The notes below the pieces were generated by a model. The model was not told where the DNA came from. It worked only from the letters and a program-made list of their open reading frames with translations, and made no database searches. Below are positions 1-7,805 of a DNA stretch of 64,000 nt, piece by piece; positions within the stretch are counted from its first letter, which is position 1; every line of letters begins with the position of its first letter. A program made the position numbers and the translations under genes. The DNA is from Geobacter sp. UBA5730 (lineage in GTDB: Bacteria > Desulfobacterota > Desulfuromonadia > Geobacterales > Pseudopelobacteraceae), in NCBI GenBank assembly GCA_002419465.1, contig DIGE01000016.1, positions 219,674 through 283,673 of the forward strand. Reading direction: 5' to 3'.

Positions 1-225
1 TATGCAATCATGACGACGCAAACAATGCACCTGTATCATCACCTGGTCATGTATCTGATTATTGGCTTTGTGATCAACCATGTCTATAGTGCCTGGCTGA
101 TGGATATCAAGGAAAAGGGCGGAGAGATTTCCAGCATGTTTAGTGGCTATAAATTTACCACTGGTGAATATGCCGTCTGTAAAAGTCGCTTCTGGGATTT
201 TTTCCCCTGGAAAAACAAACCATAG
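1..225 (+). CDS. NiFe hydrogenase b-type cytochrome subunit, C-terminal part
   Basis: This reading frame is open from the first base of the window, so only about the last 74 residues are present. One hydrophobic helix with an early His pair (LYHHLVMYLIIGF) is followed by a cytoplasmic-looking tail ending in FFPWKNKP. This matches the end of the HyaC/HybB-type di-heme cytochrome b that anchors uptake NiFe hydrogenases and passes electrons from H2 to the quinone pool. The next gene is a hydrogenase maturation protease, which supports the assignment; the structural subunits should lie upstream of the window. An ATG at position 10 is internal and is not the real start. The family call rests on a short fragment plus context. 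Confidence 0.75.
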   Translation, partial: YAIMTTQTMHLYHHLVMYLIIGFVINHVYSAWLMDIKEKGGEISSMFSGYKFTTGEYAVCKSRFWDFFPWKNKP

Positions 226-261
226 GTGGTGATGTTCTCGACAGTTGTATTGATCGGGTAT

Positions 262-281
262 CGGGGCGGGCGACCGCCCTG
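262..281 (+). other. Intra-operon RNA hairpin with GCGA tetraloop
   Basis: An 8-pair stem (262-269 with 274-281, one G-U pair) closes a GCGA loop of the GNRA type, followed by TTTGTTTG. It sits between the hydrogenase cytochrome b gene and the protease gene, just before the protease ribosome-binding site. It may be a weak terminator or a processing/stability element lowering expression of the downstream gene. The function is inferred only. Confidence 0.35.
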
Positions 282-302
282 TTTGTTTGAAGGAGGGGTG
301 GA

Positions 303-758
303 GTGTCTGAAAATGTTTTGGTGCTGGGGTTGGGCAATACCATTATGGCCGATGATGGCGTTGGGCCCAGGGTTGTGGAACTGTTGCTGCATCAGGGCTG
401 TTTGCCGGACGGGGTGAAGTTGTTGGATGGTGGTACGTTGGGGCTGGATCTGCTGCCCCGCCTGGAAGGTGTGCAGCGACTGATTATCGTGGACGCGGTG
501 GAAACCGGACAGCCGCCAGGCAGTCTGGTGCGATTGAGCGGTGATGCGGTGCCGCTTGCTCTGGAAACCAAGCTTTCTCCACACCAGATGGGTCTGAAAG
601 ACCTGCTGGCCGTGGCACGTTTGATGGATCAGTTGCCGTCTGAGTTGATTTTGATCGGCGTACAACCGGCAATTATCGAGATGGACACCAAGTTGTCACC
701 CGTAGTGGAATCCCGCCTGCTGGAACTGGCGTCCATGGTGAGCCGGGAGTTCACGTGA
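303..758 (+). CDS. hyaD: Hydrogenase maturation protease (HyaD/HybD family)
   Basis: This 151-residue protein belongs to the endopeptidase family that removes the C-terminal tail of the NiFe-hydrogenase large subunit once nickel has been inserted. The N-terminal signature LGLGNTIMADDGVG carries the family's first metal-sensing acidic residue (D in ADDG). The second conserved region (DAVETGQPPG) and the His-containing HQMGLKDLL segment follow in the usual order. Length is normal for the family (150-165). The start is GTG at 303, chosen because AAGGAGGGG lies just upstream and the protein begins directly with the signature. It follows the cytochrome b subunit by 77 bases, as in hya operons, and acts in the cytoplasm. 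Confidence 0.88.
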   Translation: MSENVLVLGLGNTIMADDGVGPRVVELLLHQGCLPDGVKLLDGGTLGLDLLPRLEGVQRLIIVDAVETGQPPGSLVRLSGDAVPLALETKLSPHQMGLKDLLAVARLMDQLPSELILIGVQPAIIEMDTKLSPVVESRLLELASMVSREFT

Positions 759-782
759 TACGCAGCTTGACGCAGATGAGGC

Positions 783-809
783 TTGACAGCGGCAGGGTGA
801 TGCTATACT
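783..809 (+). promoter_or_regulatory. Sigma-70-type promoter of cimA
   Basis: TTGACA at 783-788 and TATACT at 804-809 are separated by 15 bases. The short spacer is offset by an extended -10 element (TG at 801-802). Transcription would start near 816, giving a leader of about 48 bases before cimA. Confidence 0.6.
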
Positions 810-863
810 GAAAATCGTCTAACATCGTTATAAATTGGATTTAATAGACAGGAGGCGTTCACG

Positions 864-2444
864 ATGAGCTTGGTGAAGTTGTATGATACGACCCTGCGGG
901 ACGGCACGCAGGCCGAAGACATCTCGTTTTTGGTAGAGGATAAGATCAGAATTGCCCATAAGCTGGACGAGTTGGGGGTTCATTACATCGAAGGCGGGTG
1001 GCCTGGCAGTAATCCCAAGGATGTCTCTTTTTTTAAAGATATCAAAGCGGAGAAATTACAGCAGGCCAAAATTGCCGCCTTTGGTTCCACCCGCCGGGCC
1101 AAAACTACCCCTGACAAAGACCACAACATCAAGACCCTGATCGCAGCTGAACCTGATGTGATTACCATTTTTGGCAAGACCTGGGACTTTCATGTGCGTG
1201 AGGCGTTACGGATCTCGTTGGAGGAGAATCTTGAGCTGATCAATGATTCATTGGTGTTCCTCAAGCAGAATGTGGGCGAGGTGTTCTACGATGCAGAGCA
1301 CTTTTTTGATGGTTACAAGGCCAATCCTGACTACGCCATCAAGACCTTGCAGGCCGCCCAGGACGCTAAGGTGGATTGCATCATCCTGTGTGATACCAAC
1401 GGTGGCACCATGCCGTACGAGGTGGCTGAAATCATCACCAAGGTTCAGGCCCAGATCAAGATACCGTTGGGAATCCATACCCATAACGATAGTGAGTGCG
1501 CCGTGGCCAACTCCATTGTCGCAGTAGAACGTGGCATTGTGCAGGTTCAGGGCACCATTAACGGTTTTGGTGAGCGCTGCGGCAACGCCAATCTTTGTTC
1601 AATCATCCCGGCGATCAGGCTCAAGCTAAAGCGGGATTGCATCACTGACCAACAGCTGAAGAGCCTGCGTGAGGCATCCAACTTTGTCTATGAACTGGCC
1701 AATCTCTCTCCTCATAAACATCAGGCCTATGTTGGTAAATCCGCTTTTGCTCACAAGGGCGGGGTACATGTCAGCGCAATACAGCGCCATCCTGAAACCT
1801 ATGAGCATATCCGCCCTGAACTGGTGGGTAACAGCACCCGCGTGTTGGTGTCTGATTTGTCCGGCAAATCCAACATCCTTGCCAAGGCCGAGGAGTTTCA
1901 TATCAACCTGGACAGTAAAGACCCGGTAACACAGGAAATTTTGGAAGAGATCAAGGAGATGGAGAATCGCGGCTTCCAGTTTGAAGGTGCCGAGGCATCC
2001 TTTGAGCTGATGATGAAGAAAGCCTTGGGAACCCATCGGAATTACTTCCAGGTTATGGGTTTTAGAGTGTTGGATGAAAAGCAGACCGACGAACAGAAAC
2101 CCACAGCCGAGGCCACGGTTAAGGTCAAGGTGGGGGGCAAGGTGGAACATACCGCAGCAGAGGGGCATGGTCCGGTCAATGCTTTAGATAACGCCCTGCG
2201 TAAGGCGTTGGAGAAATTTTATCCCAAGCTGAAAGAGGTCAAGTTGCACGATTATAAGGTTCGGGTGCTGCCGGCCGGGCAAGGCACCGCCTCCTCCATA
2301 CGGGTACTGATTGAATCCGGTGACAAGGCTTCCCGTTGGGGTACGGTAGGAGTTTCGGACAACATTATAGATGCTTCGTACCAGGCGTTGATCGATGCCA
2401 TTGATTACAAGTTGCATAAATCTGAGGAAACAGCTCAGGCTTAA
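864..2444 (+). CDS. cimA: (R)-citramalate synthase
   Basis: This 526-residue enzyme condenses acetyl-CoA with pyruvate to give (R)-citramalate, the threonine-independent entry into isoleucine synthesis used by Geobacter. The N-terminal TIM barrel starts with YDTTLRDGTQAED, the catalytic/metal signature of the DRE-TIM family, and contains the GIHTHNDSECAVANS metal-binding HxH motif near residue 210. A linker and a C-terminal regulatory (LeuA dimer) domain follow from about residue 400. The long form with EGGWPGSNPKD near residue 45 is typical of CimA rather than of 2-isopropylmalate synthase. The start at 864 has a strong AGGAGG upstream, and a promoter is visible at 783-809. Distinguishing it from homocitrate or isopropylmalate synthase rests on overall pattern, not assay. 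Confidence 0.9.
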   Translation: MSLVKLYDTTLRDGTQAEDISFLVEDKIRIAHKLDELGVHYIEGGWPGSNPKDVSFFKDIKAEKLQQAKIAAFGSTRRAKTTPDKDHNIKTLIAAEPDVITIFGKTWDFHVREALRISLEENLELINDSLVFLKQNVGEVFYDAEHFFDGYKANPDYAIKTLQAAQDAKVDCIILCDTNGGTMPYEVAEIITKVQAQIKIPLGIHTHNDSECAVANSIVAVERGIVQVQGTINGFGERCGNANLCSIIPAIRLKLKRDCITDQQLKSLREASNFVYELANLSPHKHQAYVGKSAFAHKGGVHVSAIQRHPETYEHIRPELVGNSTRVLVSDLSGKSNILAKAEEFHINLDSKDPVTQEILEEIKEMENRGFQFEGAEASFELMMKKALGTHRNYFQVMGFRVLDEKQTDEQKPTAEATVKVKVGGKVEHTAAEGHGPVNALDNALRKALEKFYPKLKEVKLHDYKVRVLPAGQGTASSIRVLIESGDKASRWGTVGVSDNIIDASYQALIDAIDYKLHKSEETAQA

Positions 2445-2448
2445 CCTA

Positions 2449-3012
2449 ATGGGCAGACAGCGGGCAGTGTTGATGGTGTTGGCGACAGTCATGCTGGCTG
2501 TTACATTTGTTAAAGGCCGTCACAGCGGGAAGGAACCCGTAGTGGCGGCCTTTATTGTGCCTGCCAGGCCTGTCGGTTGGGTGCAGGTTGGCGGTATGGT
2601 GGGTTATGCCGGCACCTATCCCGTTTTCGACAAAAATATGACGATATCCGCCATAAAAATGGCTGATCCTTTGTGTTGGCCTGCTCTTCCCCTGTCGACT
2701 ATTTCAGATATGCTTGATAATGACAGCGCGCTTACTCTGACAATTCATTGTCCAGACAAAGCTGGGAGTGGATATGCAGAGGTTTACCCCTTGCCGGCAC
2801 AGCAGCGGTTGGTGCTTGGTCTGCCACTTTCCTTGAGTCGTACATCATTGGAAGAGCTAGCGTTGGTTCCAGGCATCGGTCCTGTTTTGGCTGACCGGAT
2901 TATCCAGTACCGTCACAAAAATGGCGATTTTACACAAATCGAGGAGTTGTTGCTGGTTGAGGGGGTTGGTGAGAAAACGTTGGCAAAGCTCAGTTCTTTT
3001 GTTAAGCCTTGA
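2449..3012 (+). CDS. ComEA-like helix-hairpin-helix protein
   Basis: A 187-residue protein with an N-terminal hydrophobic segment (AVLMVLATVMLAVTF, residues about 5-20) that could be a signal anchor. A variable middle region is followed by a C-terminal double helix-hairpin-helix module (about residues 125-187) with VPGIGPVLADRI and VEGVGEKTLAKL. This arrangement is that of ComEA, the DNA receptor for natural transformation, although the hairpin module here sits after a longer spacer than usual. The start at 2449 is preferred over an upstream in-frame ATG (2395), which would overlap cimA by 50 bases. It lies 4 bases after cimA and is probably co-transcribed with it. A role in DNA uptake is inference; other small secreted HhH proteins exist. 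Confidence 0.68.
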   Translation: MGRQRAVLMVLATVMLAVTFVKGRHSGKEPVVAAFIVPARPVGWVQVGGMVGYAGTYPVFDKNMTISAIKMADPLCWPALPLSTISDMLDNDSALTLTIHCPDKAGSGYAEVYPLPAQQRLVLGLPLSLSRTSLEELALVPGIGPVLADRIIQYRHKNGDFTQIEELLLVEGVGEKTLAKLSSFVKP

Positions 3013-3145
3013 ATAATAAATAGCATTTTTACCTCTAAAAAATATGTGGCAGCATTACCGCCCACTTGGCACGCATGGTGTATTACGAAATCCTACCTGT
3101 TCAGCACTGGATTCAGTTTACATTGCCCATCAAGGAGGGTCTGTC

Positions 3146-3301
3146 ATGAAATGTCCACGTTGCCAAGGTCGCATGTTCGCTGAGAAGTTTTATGATTTTG
3201 TTCGTTCCTTTGATGCCTGGAGATGCACCTGTTGTGGCGAGGTGGTTGACACGACCATTTTGGTAAACCGGGCCCGGAGCGCCAATACGTTTCTGGGGTG
3301 A
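3146..3301 (+). CDS. Small zinc-ribbon protein
   Basis: A 51-residue protein with two CxxC knuckles: CPRC at residues 3-6 and CTCC near residue 30. It is preceded by AAGGAGGG at ideal spacing, and a strong terminator follows at 3333-3362. An upstream in-frame start (3044) has no ribosome-binding site and would add a non-conserved-looking leader, so the ATG at 3146 is chosen. The pattern is a zinc ribbon that could bind nucleic acid or a protein partner. Similar tiny zinc-ribbon proteins are common in Geobacter, and I cannot assign a function. Confidence 0.72.
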   Translation: MKCPRCQGRMFAEKFYDFVRSFDAWRCTCCGEVVDTTILVNRARSANTFLG

Positions 3302-3332
3302 TTGATTGTTTCTAAACTGTTTGCAGTAAGCT

Positions 3333-3362
3333 GGGGGGCTCGCGTGGCGAGTCCCCCTTTTT
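3333..3362 (+). terminator. Rho-independent terminator after the zinc-ribbon gene
   Basis: An 11-pair GC-rich stem (3333-3343 with 3347-3357, one G-U pair) with a 3-base GTG loop is followed directly by TTTTT. It separates the cimA-side genes from rph. Confidence 0.88.
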
Positions 3363-3422
3363 GTTGACAGTTCAGTGTTGAATCCGTACATTTTGCCCAT
3401 TCTTTTGATGCAAGGAGTTGTC

Positions 3423-4139
3423 ATGACGCGCACAGGACGTACTAGTCAACAATTGCGGCCGGTCACCTTGACCAGGCATTTTATTAAACACCCTGAGGGG
3501 GCAGTGTTGGTGGAGTTCGGTGACACCCGCGTGATCTGTACCGCCTCTGTGGAAGAGACGGTACCGCCGTTTTTACGTGGTAAAGGCACCGGTTGGGTTA
3601 CCGCCGAGTATGCCATGCTGCCACGTGCTACCCATACCCGTTCATCCCGTGAGGCTGCCAAGGGCAAACAAACCGGCCGGACCCTTGAGATTCAGCGTCT
3701 GATTGGTCGTTCACTACGGGCGGTGACGGATATGACAAAGTTAGGGGAGCGCACCATCTACCTGGATTGTGATGTGATCCAGGCCGATGGCGGCACCCGC
3801 ACCGCTTCGATTACCGGTGCCTATGTGGCACTGAGTGATGCCATCAACGGTTTGCTTCAGAGAGGCCTTTTGACCTGTTCGCCCCTCAAGGAGGCTGTGG
3901 CAGCGGTAAGCGTAGGGATCGTAGAGGGCCAGGCGCTGCTTGATCTGGATTATCAGGAAGACTCCGGTGCCGAGGTGGATATGAATTATGTGATGACCTC
4001 CTCGGGCCGATTTGTGGAGGTGCAGGGTACTGCCGAGGCTGAGCCGTTCACCATCGAGCAGATGGATGCCATGCGGAGTCTGGCAATGGATGGCATCCAG
4101 CAGCTTTTTGTTCTGCAGCAGCAAGCCCTGGCGCGATGA
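3423..4139 (+). CDS. rph: Ribonuclease PH
   Basis: This 238-residue enzyme is a phosphate-dependent 3'-5' exoribonuclease that trims the 3' ends of tRNA precursors. It begins with RTGRTSQQLRPV, the usual N-terminus, and contains GDTRVICTASVEE, the arginine-rich region LPRATHTRSSREA, and CDVIQADGGTRTAS with the phosphate/catalytic residues. The length is exactly that of the family. The start at 3423 is chosen over an upstream in-frame ATG (3375) because CAAGGAG lies just ahead of it. It overlaps the next gene (rdgB) by 4 bases (ATGA), a widespread rph-rdgB pairing suggesting translational coupling. Confidence 0.96.
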   Translation: MTRTGRTSQQLRPVTLTRHFIKHPEGAVLVEFGDTRVICTASVEETVPPFLRGKGTGWVTAEYAMLPRATHTRSSREAAKGKQTGRTLEIQRLIGRSLRAVTDMTKLGERTIYLDCDVIQADGGTRTASITGAYVALSDAINGLLQRGLLTCSPLKEAVAAVSVGIVEGQALLDLDYQEDSGAEVDMNYVMTSSGRFVEVQGTAEAEPFTIEQMDAMRSLAMDGIQQLFVLQQQALAR

Positions 4140-4735
4140 ATCGCCTGCTGGTGGCCACCCGTAACAGGGGAAAGTTGATGGAGATTAAAGCCGTACTGGA
4201 TGGGCTGGTGGATCAGCTGCTTTGCAGTACTGACCTGCCTGACCTGCCGGAGACGGTTGAAGATGGCAGTACCTTTGTCGACAATGCTCTTAAAAAAGCC
4301 CGCGAGGCTTGTCAGGCCTCCGGTTTGCCGGTGCTTGCCGATGATTCAGGTCTGGTGGTGGATGGTCTGGATGGTCGTCCAGGTGTGCTTTCAGCTCGTT
4401 TTGCCGGACCTGACGCAAGCGATGCGGCAAACAACCGTAAGTTGATGGCGGAGCTGGCACTTCTGCCAATGGCCAGCCGCAAGGCCGCTTTTGTCTGTGT
4501 GATGGCCTTTGTCCATCCTGATGGCAGCGAGCAAATCTTTCAGGGTGTTGTTAGCGGGCGTATTTTGGATGGCTTGCGTGGTGAAGGTGGCTTTGGTTAT
4601 GATCCCCTGTTTCTGGTCGATGGCTCCCAACAAACCATGGCGGAACTGTCAGTGGAAGAAAAAAACCATATCAGCCATCGTGGCCAAGCCTTAAGCGCCT
4701 TCCGCGTTTATTTACAGCAACGGGAGCAGCGATGA
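4136..4735 (+). CDS. rdgB: dITP/XTP pyrophosphatase (RdgB/HAM1)
   Basis: A 199-residue Ham1-family enzyme that hydrolyses non-canonical purine nucleoside triphosphates (XTP, dITP, ITP) to the monophosphate and pyrophosphate, keeping them out of DNA and RNA. Hallmarks are the N-terminal LLVATRNRGKLMEIK (the TxNxxK substrate motif), VLADDSGLVVDGLDGRPGV with the metal-binding acidic residues, SARFAG, and the C-terminal GGFGYDPLF. It overlaps rph by 4 bases upstream and the permease gene by 4 bases downstream, so the four genes from 3423 to 6569 are probably one transcript. Confidence 0.96.
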   Translation: MNRLLVATRNRGKLMEIKAVLDGLVDQLLCSTDLPDLPETVEDGSTFVDNALKKAREACQASGLPVLADDSGLVVDGLDGRPGVLSARFAGPDASDAANNRKLMAELALLPMASRKAAFVCVMAFVHPDGSEQIFQGVVSGRILDGLRGEGGFGYDPLFLVDGSQQTMAELSVEEKNHISHRGQALSAFRVYLQQREQR

Positions 4736-5706
4736 TTGCCTACCTGCTGCGGCGCATCGCACTGCTGGTTCCGCTCTTGTTCGGGATCACGCTGATCACC
4801 TTCACGGTGATCCATCTGGCCCCCGGTGAGCCGGTAGAGATGCAGATGGCCATGAATCCCAAGGTTGGTAAGGAGGCAAGGGAGCGGTTGCAGAAGTTTT
4901 ACGGCCTGGACAAGCCGCTGCATGTTCAGTATATCACCTGGCTGAAACAGCTCTCCCAGCTTGATTTCGGTCGTTCTTTCTCCAGCGATAACCGGCCGGT
5001 GCTTGACAAGATCAAAGAACGGTTACCGGTCACCCTTTCGTTGAATATCATTGCCCTGCTCATCGAGTTCGGGTTGGCCATCCCGATTGGCGTGATGGCG
5101 GCTGTGCATCGTAATACCCTGCTGGACAAGGGGATTACGGTAGTCGTTTTTGTGGGGTTTGCTGTGCCCACTTTCTGGCTGGCCCTGTTGCTGATGTATT
5201 TTTTCGGGGTTAAGCTGAACTGGTTGCCGATTTCGGGGCTGCATACCCTGGGGTACGAATCCTACAGTTGGTTTGGTCGACTGTGGGATCTGGCAAAACA
5301 CCTGATTTTGCCGATTCTGGTGGCTTCCTTCGGTTCCCTGGCCGGAGTGTCCCGCTACATGCGCTCGGCCATGCTACAGGTAATCGAGCAGGAGTACATC
5401 ACCACGGCCCGGGCCAAGGGATTGTCCGAGCGTCTGGTTATCTGGAAACATGCCCTGCGCAACGCCCTGCTGCCGCTGATCACCCTGGTTGGTTTCTCAT
5501 TGCCCGGCCTGATCGGTGGCAGTGTTATCTTTGAGACCATTTTTGCTATTCCCGGCATGGGACAGCTCTTTTACCAGGGTGTCATGTCCCGCGACTACCC
5601 GGTGGTGATGGGAATTCTGGTAATCGGTGCTGGCCTGACACTGATCGGCAATCTGTTGGCCGATCTCAGCTATGCCCTGGCTGACCCGCGTATTCGACAG
5701 AGTTGA
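4732..5706 (+). CDS. Dipeptide/oligopeptide-type ABC transporter permease (DppB-like)
   Basis: A 324-residue inner-membrane protein with six predicted membrane segments, the first at residues 9-30. It carries the cytoplasmic EAA loop of binding-protein-dependent permeases (EYITTARAKGLSERLV) that docks on the ATPase. It is the first half of a DppB/DppC-type heterodimer with the next gene. Such pairs import peptides, nickel or other small solutes; the substrate cannot be read from the sequence. No ATPase or periplasmic binding protein lies within several kilobases on either side. It overlaps rdgB by 4 bases (ATGA). Confidence 0.88.
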   Translation: MIAYLLRRIALLVPLLFGITLITFTVIHLAPGEPVEMQMAMNPKVGKEARERLQKFYGLDKPLHVQYITWLKQLSQLDFGRSFSSDNRPVLDKIKERLPVTLSLNIIALLIEFGLAIPIGVMAAVHRNTLLDKGITVVVFVGFAVPTFWLALLLMYFFGVKLNWLPISGLHTLGYESYSWFGRLWDLAKHLILPILVASFGSLAGVSRYMRSAMLQVIEQEYITTARAKGLSERLVIWKHALRNALLPLITLVGFSLPGLIGGSVIFETIFAIPGMGQLFYQGVMSRDYPVVMGILVIGAGLTLIGNLLADLSYALADPRIRQS

Positions 5707-5711
5707 CAGGT

Positions 5712-6569
5712 ATGCAGATGCTCAAGACCTCCTTTGCTTATGCAGTATTCTGGCCGCGCTTCAGGCGTAATCGTTTGGCTGTGGCTGGTGGTGCGGTGGT
5801 CTTGTTGTTATTTGCCATCTCGTTTTTTGCTCCCTGGTTTGTGTCCCACCATCCTTCCTCCATCAATGCCTGGGAGGTACTACAGCCGCCCACCTGGCAG
5901 CACTGGTTCGGCACCGACGAGTTGGGTCGTGATGTCTTGGCGAGGGTGCTGTTCGGCGCCCGCATATCACTGAAGGTTGGCTTTGTGGCAGTGGGTATCG
6001 CGGTGGCGCTGGGGGCTGTGGTGGGTTTGATTGCCGGCTATTACGGCGGCTGGGCTGATACTCTGCTGATGCGTCTGGTGGATATCATGCTGTGTTTCCC
6101 CACGTTTTTCCTGATATTGGCGGTAATCGCCTTTCTCCAACCCTCAATCTGGATCATTATGGTGGTAATTGGTCTGACCGGCTGGATGGGGGTGGCACGG
6201 TTGGTACGGGCCGAGGTGCTGGCGATCCGTGAAATGGAATACATCATGGCGGCACGTTGTATCGGCTGTTCCGATCTGCGAATTATTTTTCGACATGTTC
6301 TGCCGAACGCTCTATCGCCGGTGCTGGTGGCAGCCACACTGGGTGTGGCCGGAGCTATTCTGACCGAATCAGCACTCTCCTTCCTGGGGATTGGAGTCCA
6401 GCCACCGACACCCAGTTGGGGGAACATCCTCACCTCAGGCAAGGATTATATCGAATTCGCCTGGTGGCTCTCTCTGTTTCCCGGCCTGGCGATCCTGATC
6501 ACCGTCTTGTCCTATAATTTGCTGGGGGAGGGGATTCGCGACGCCCTTGACCCGCGTACTCTCCGCTAA
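5712..6569 (+). CDS. Dipeptide/oligopeptide-type ABC transporter permease (DppC-like)
   Basis: A 285-residue permease subunit, partner of the preceding gene. It has the N-terminal membrane segment of the DppC branch (about residues 20-42), the GTDELGRDVLARVLFGAR signature near residue 70, four to five further membrane spans, and the EAA loop EYIMAARCIGCSDLRII. The ATG at 5712 has ACAGG ahead of it; a TTG at 5703 overlapping the upstream stop is the alternative start and would add three residues. No cognate ATPase or binding protein is seen in the window, so the pair must share components encoded elsewhere. Confidence 0.87.
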   Translation: MQMLKTSFAYAVFWPRFRRNRLAVAGGAVVLLLFAISFFAPWFVSHHPSSINAWEVLQPPTWQHWFGTDELGRDVLARVLFGARISLKVGFVAVGIAVALGAVVGLIAGYYGGWADTLLMRLVDIMLCFPTFFLILAVIAFLQPSIWIIMVVIGLTGWMGVARLVRAEVLAIREMEYIMAARCIGCSDLRIIFRHVLPNALSPVLVAATLGVAGAILTESALSFLGIGVQPPTPSWGNILTSGKDYIEFAWWLSLFPGLAILITVLSYNLLGEGIRDALDPRTLR

Positions 6570-6580
6570 AGGTTGCCCTG

Positions 6581-7099
6581 ATGCCAGATAACCAGACCAT
6601 GATTGAATTTGACCATGAAGATTTCGAGTTTGAGACCCTGGAGGACGAGCTGCGGGTCGATGGTCTGTGCCGTCAGCTCTTACATCAGTTTTATAACCAT
6701 CTGCAGAATATCGATCTCACTCCCCAGCGAGCATCAGAGCTGGCTTTTTCGGTGGATTATTTTGTGCGGGATTACCTGCTGGATTTCTTGCAGCAGAATG
6801 TGTTGCGCCCTCTGCCTGGCCAGCTGCGTTATTTTGCCGCCAGTTGGTATATCACCCGGACCCTGGAACCTGAACTGGTCGTGTTGGAACGACACCTGGA
6901 CGGTATCATCGCCTGGTACCGTTTCTTACGGGAACGACATTTGATTTCAACTGACGAATTGGCCATGCTGGAGCTGGAGGCTGATCAGCGTGAGTATTAC
7001 CGTGGCCGGATTGAACGATTTTTGGCACTGGCTGGTAAAGGATATGAGGAATGGGATCACGAGTGTACCTTGCGGGCAGCAGCAACGGTGTCATCATGA
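6581..7099 (+). CDS. Conserved protein of unknown function
   Basis: A 172-residue, acidic, mostly helical soluble protein with no signal peptide or membrane span. It opens with an acidic stretch (EFDHEDFEFETLEDEL) and continues with aromatic-rich helices (YFVRDYLLDFLQQNV, LRYFAASWYITRTLEPE). I do not recognise a catalytic motif. It starts 11 bases after the DppC-like gene with AAAGG upstream and overlaps the methyltransferase by 4 bases (ATGA at 7096), so the two are probably made together. A role as helper or substrate of the methyltransferase is possible but unproven. Confidence 0.72.
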   Translation: MPDNQTMIEFDHEDFEFETLEDELRVDGLCRQLLHQFYNHLQNIDLTPQRASELAFSVDYFVRDYLLDFLQQNVLRPLPGQLRYFAASWYITRTLEPELVVLERHLDGIIAWYRFLRERHLISTDELAMLELEADQREYYRGRIERFLALAGKGYEEWDHECTLRAAATVSS

Positions 7100-7734
7100 A
7101 CAACCAACAGATGCTGCGAGATTTTGACAGCGTAGCCGCCAGCTGGGATCAGGAACCCCGGCGGGTACAACTGGCCCGCAAGGTGGTTGACGCAATCAGT
7201 TGCGAGGCACGGCCGCTTCAGGCGATGCGTGTACTTGATTTTGGCTGCGGTACGGGCCTGGTCACCTTGGCTCTCGCCTCGCAGGTACAGGAAATAGTGG
7301 CGGCTGACAGTTCACAGGGTATGCTCGAACAACTTGCCAACAAGCTTGGCGCATCCGGCATCTCCAATGTCCAGCCTTTTTTGCTGCCACTTGACGGGGC
7401 AGGGCAGCTGCCTGACCGGTTCGACCTGGTAGTGAGCAGTATGACCATGCACCACATCGCCGATGTAGCCACATTGGTGAAACGGTTCAATTCCATCCTC
7501 AAGCCTGGCGGACAGCTGTGCATCGCTGATCTGGAGTCGGAGGACGGCAGTTTTCATGATGATCCCACCGGTATCCAGCATAACGGATTTGCTGTGAGCG
7601 AAATGGAACATTATTTTTGTGATGCAGGATTTCGCTCGGTTCGCTCGGTGCCGGTGATGGATATACTCAAGACCCGTGATGGACAACAGCACCGTTACCC
7701 GGTTAACATGACTATCGGGCGTCGCGAAGATTGA
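7096..7734 (+). CDS. SAM-dependent class I methyltransferase
   Basis: A 212-residue protein of the Methyltransf_11/25 type. Motif I (VLDFGCGTGLVTLAL, about residues 45-59) binds S-adenosylmethionine, the acidic end of strand 2 is AADSSQGML, and the post-motif region DLVVSSMTMHHIAD followed by LKPGGQLCIADL completes the fold. The acceptor is not apparent; small-molecule and quinone methyltransferases share this layout. The start at 7096 is chosen because it forms the ATGA overlap with the upstream gene; an in-frame start at 7051 lies deep inside that gene. Confidence 0.8.
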   Translation: MNNQQMLRDFDSVAASWDQEPRRVQLARKVVDAISCEARPLQAMRVLDFGCGTGLVTLALASQVQEIVAADSSQGMLEQLANKLGASGISNVQPFLLPLDGAGQLPDRFDLVVSSMTMHHIADVATLVKRFNSILKPGGQLCIADLESEDGSFHDDPTGIQHNGFAVSEMEHYFCDAGFRSVRSVPVMDILKTRDGQQHRYPVNMTIGRRED

Positions 7735-7805
7735 CAAGCCGTTGAATATGGCTTAAGGAATAACAGCTTTTTAGAACAGATTGTACAGTAAGTCAGGAGG
7801 GTTGC

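Noticed and set aside
3066..3081. TTGGCACG sequence resembling the -24 part of a sigma-54 promoter before the zinc-ribbon gene
   Set aside because: The -12 position has GT instead of GC, so it does not meet the sigma-54 requirement.
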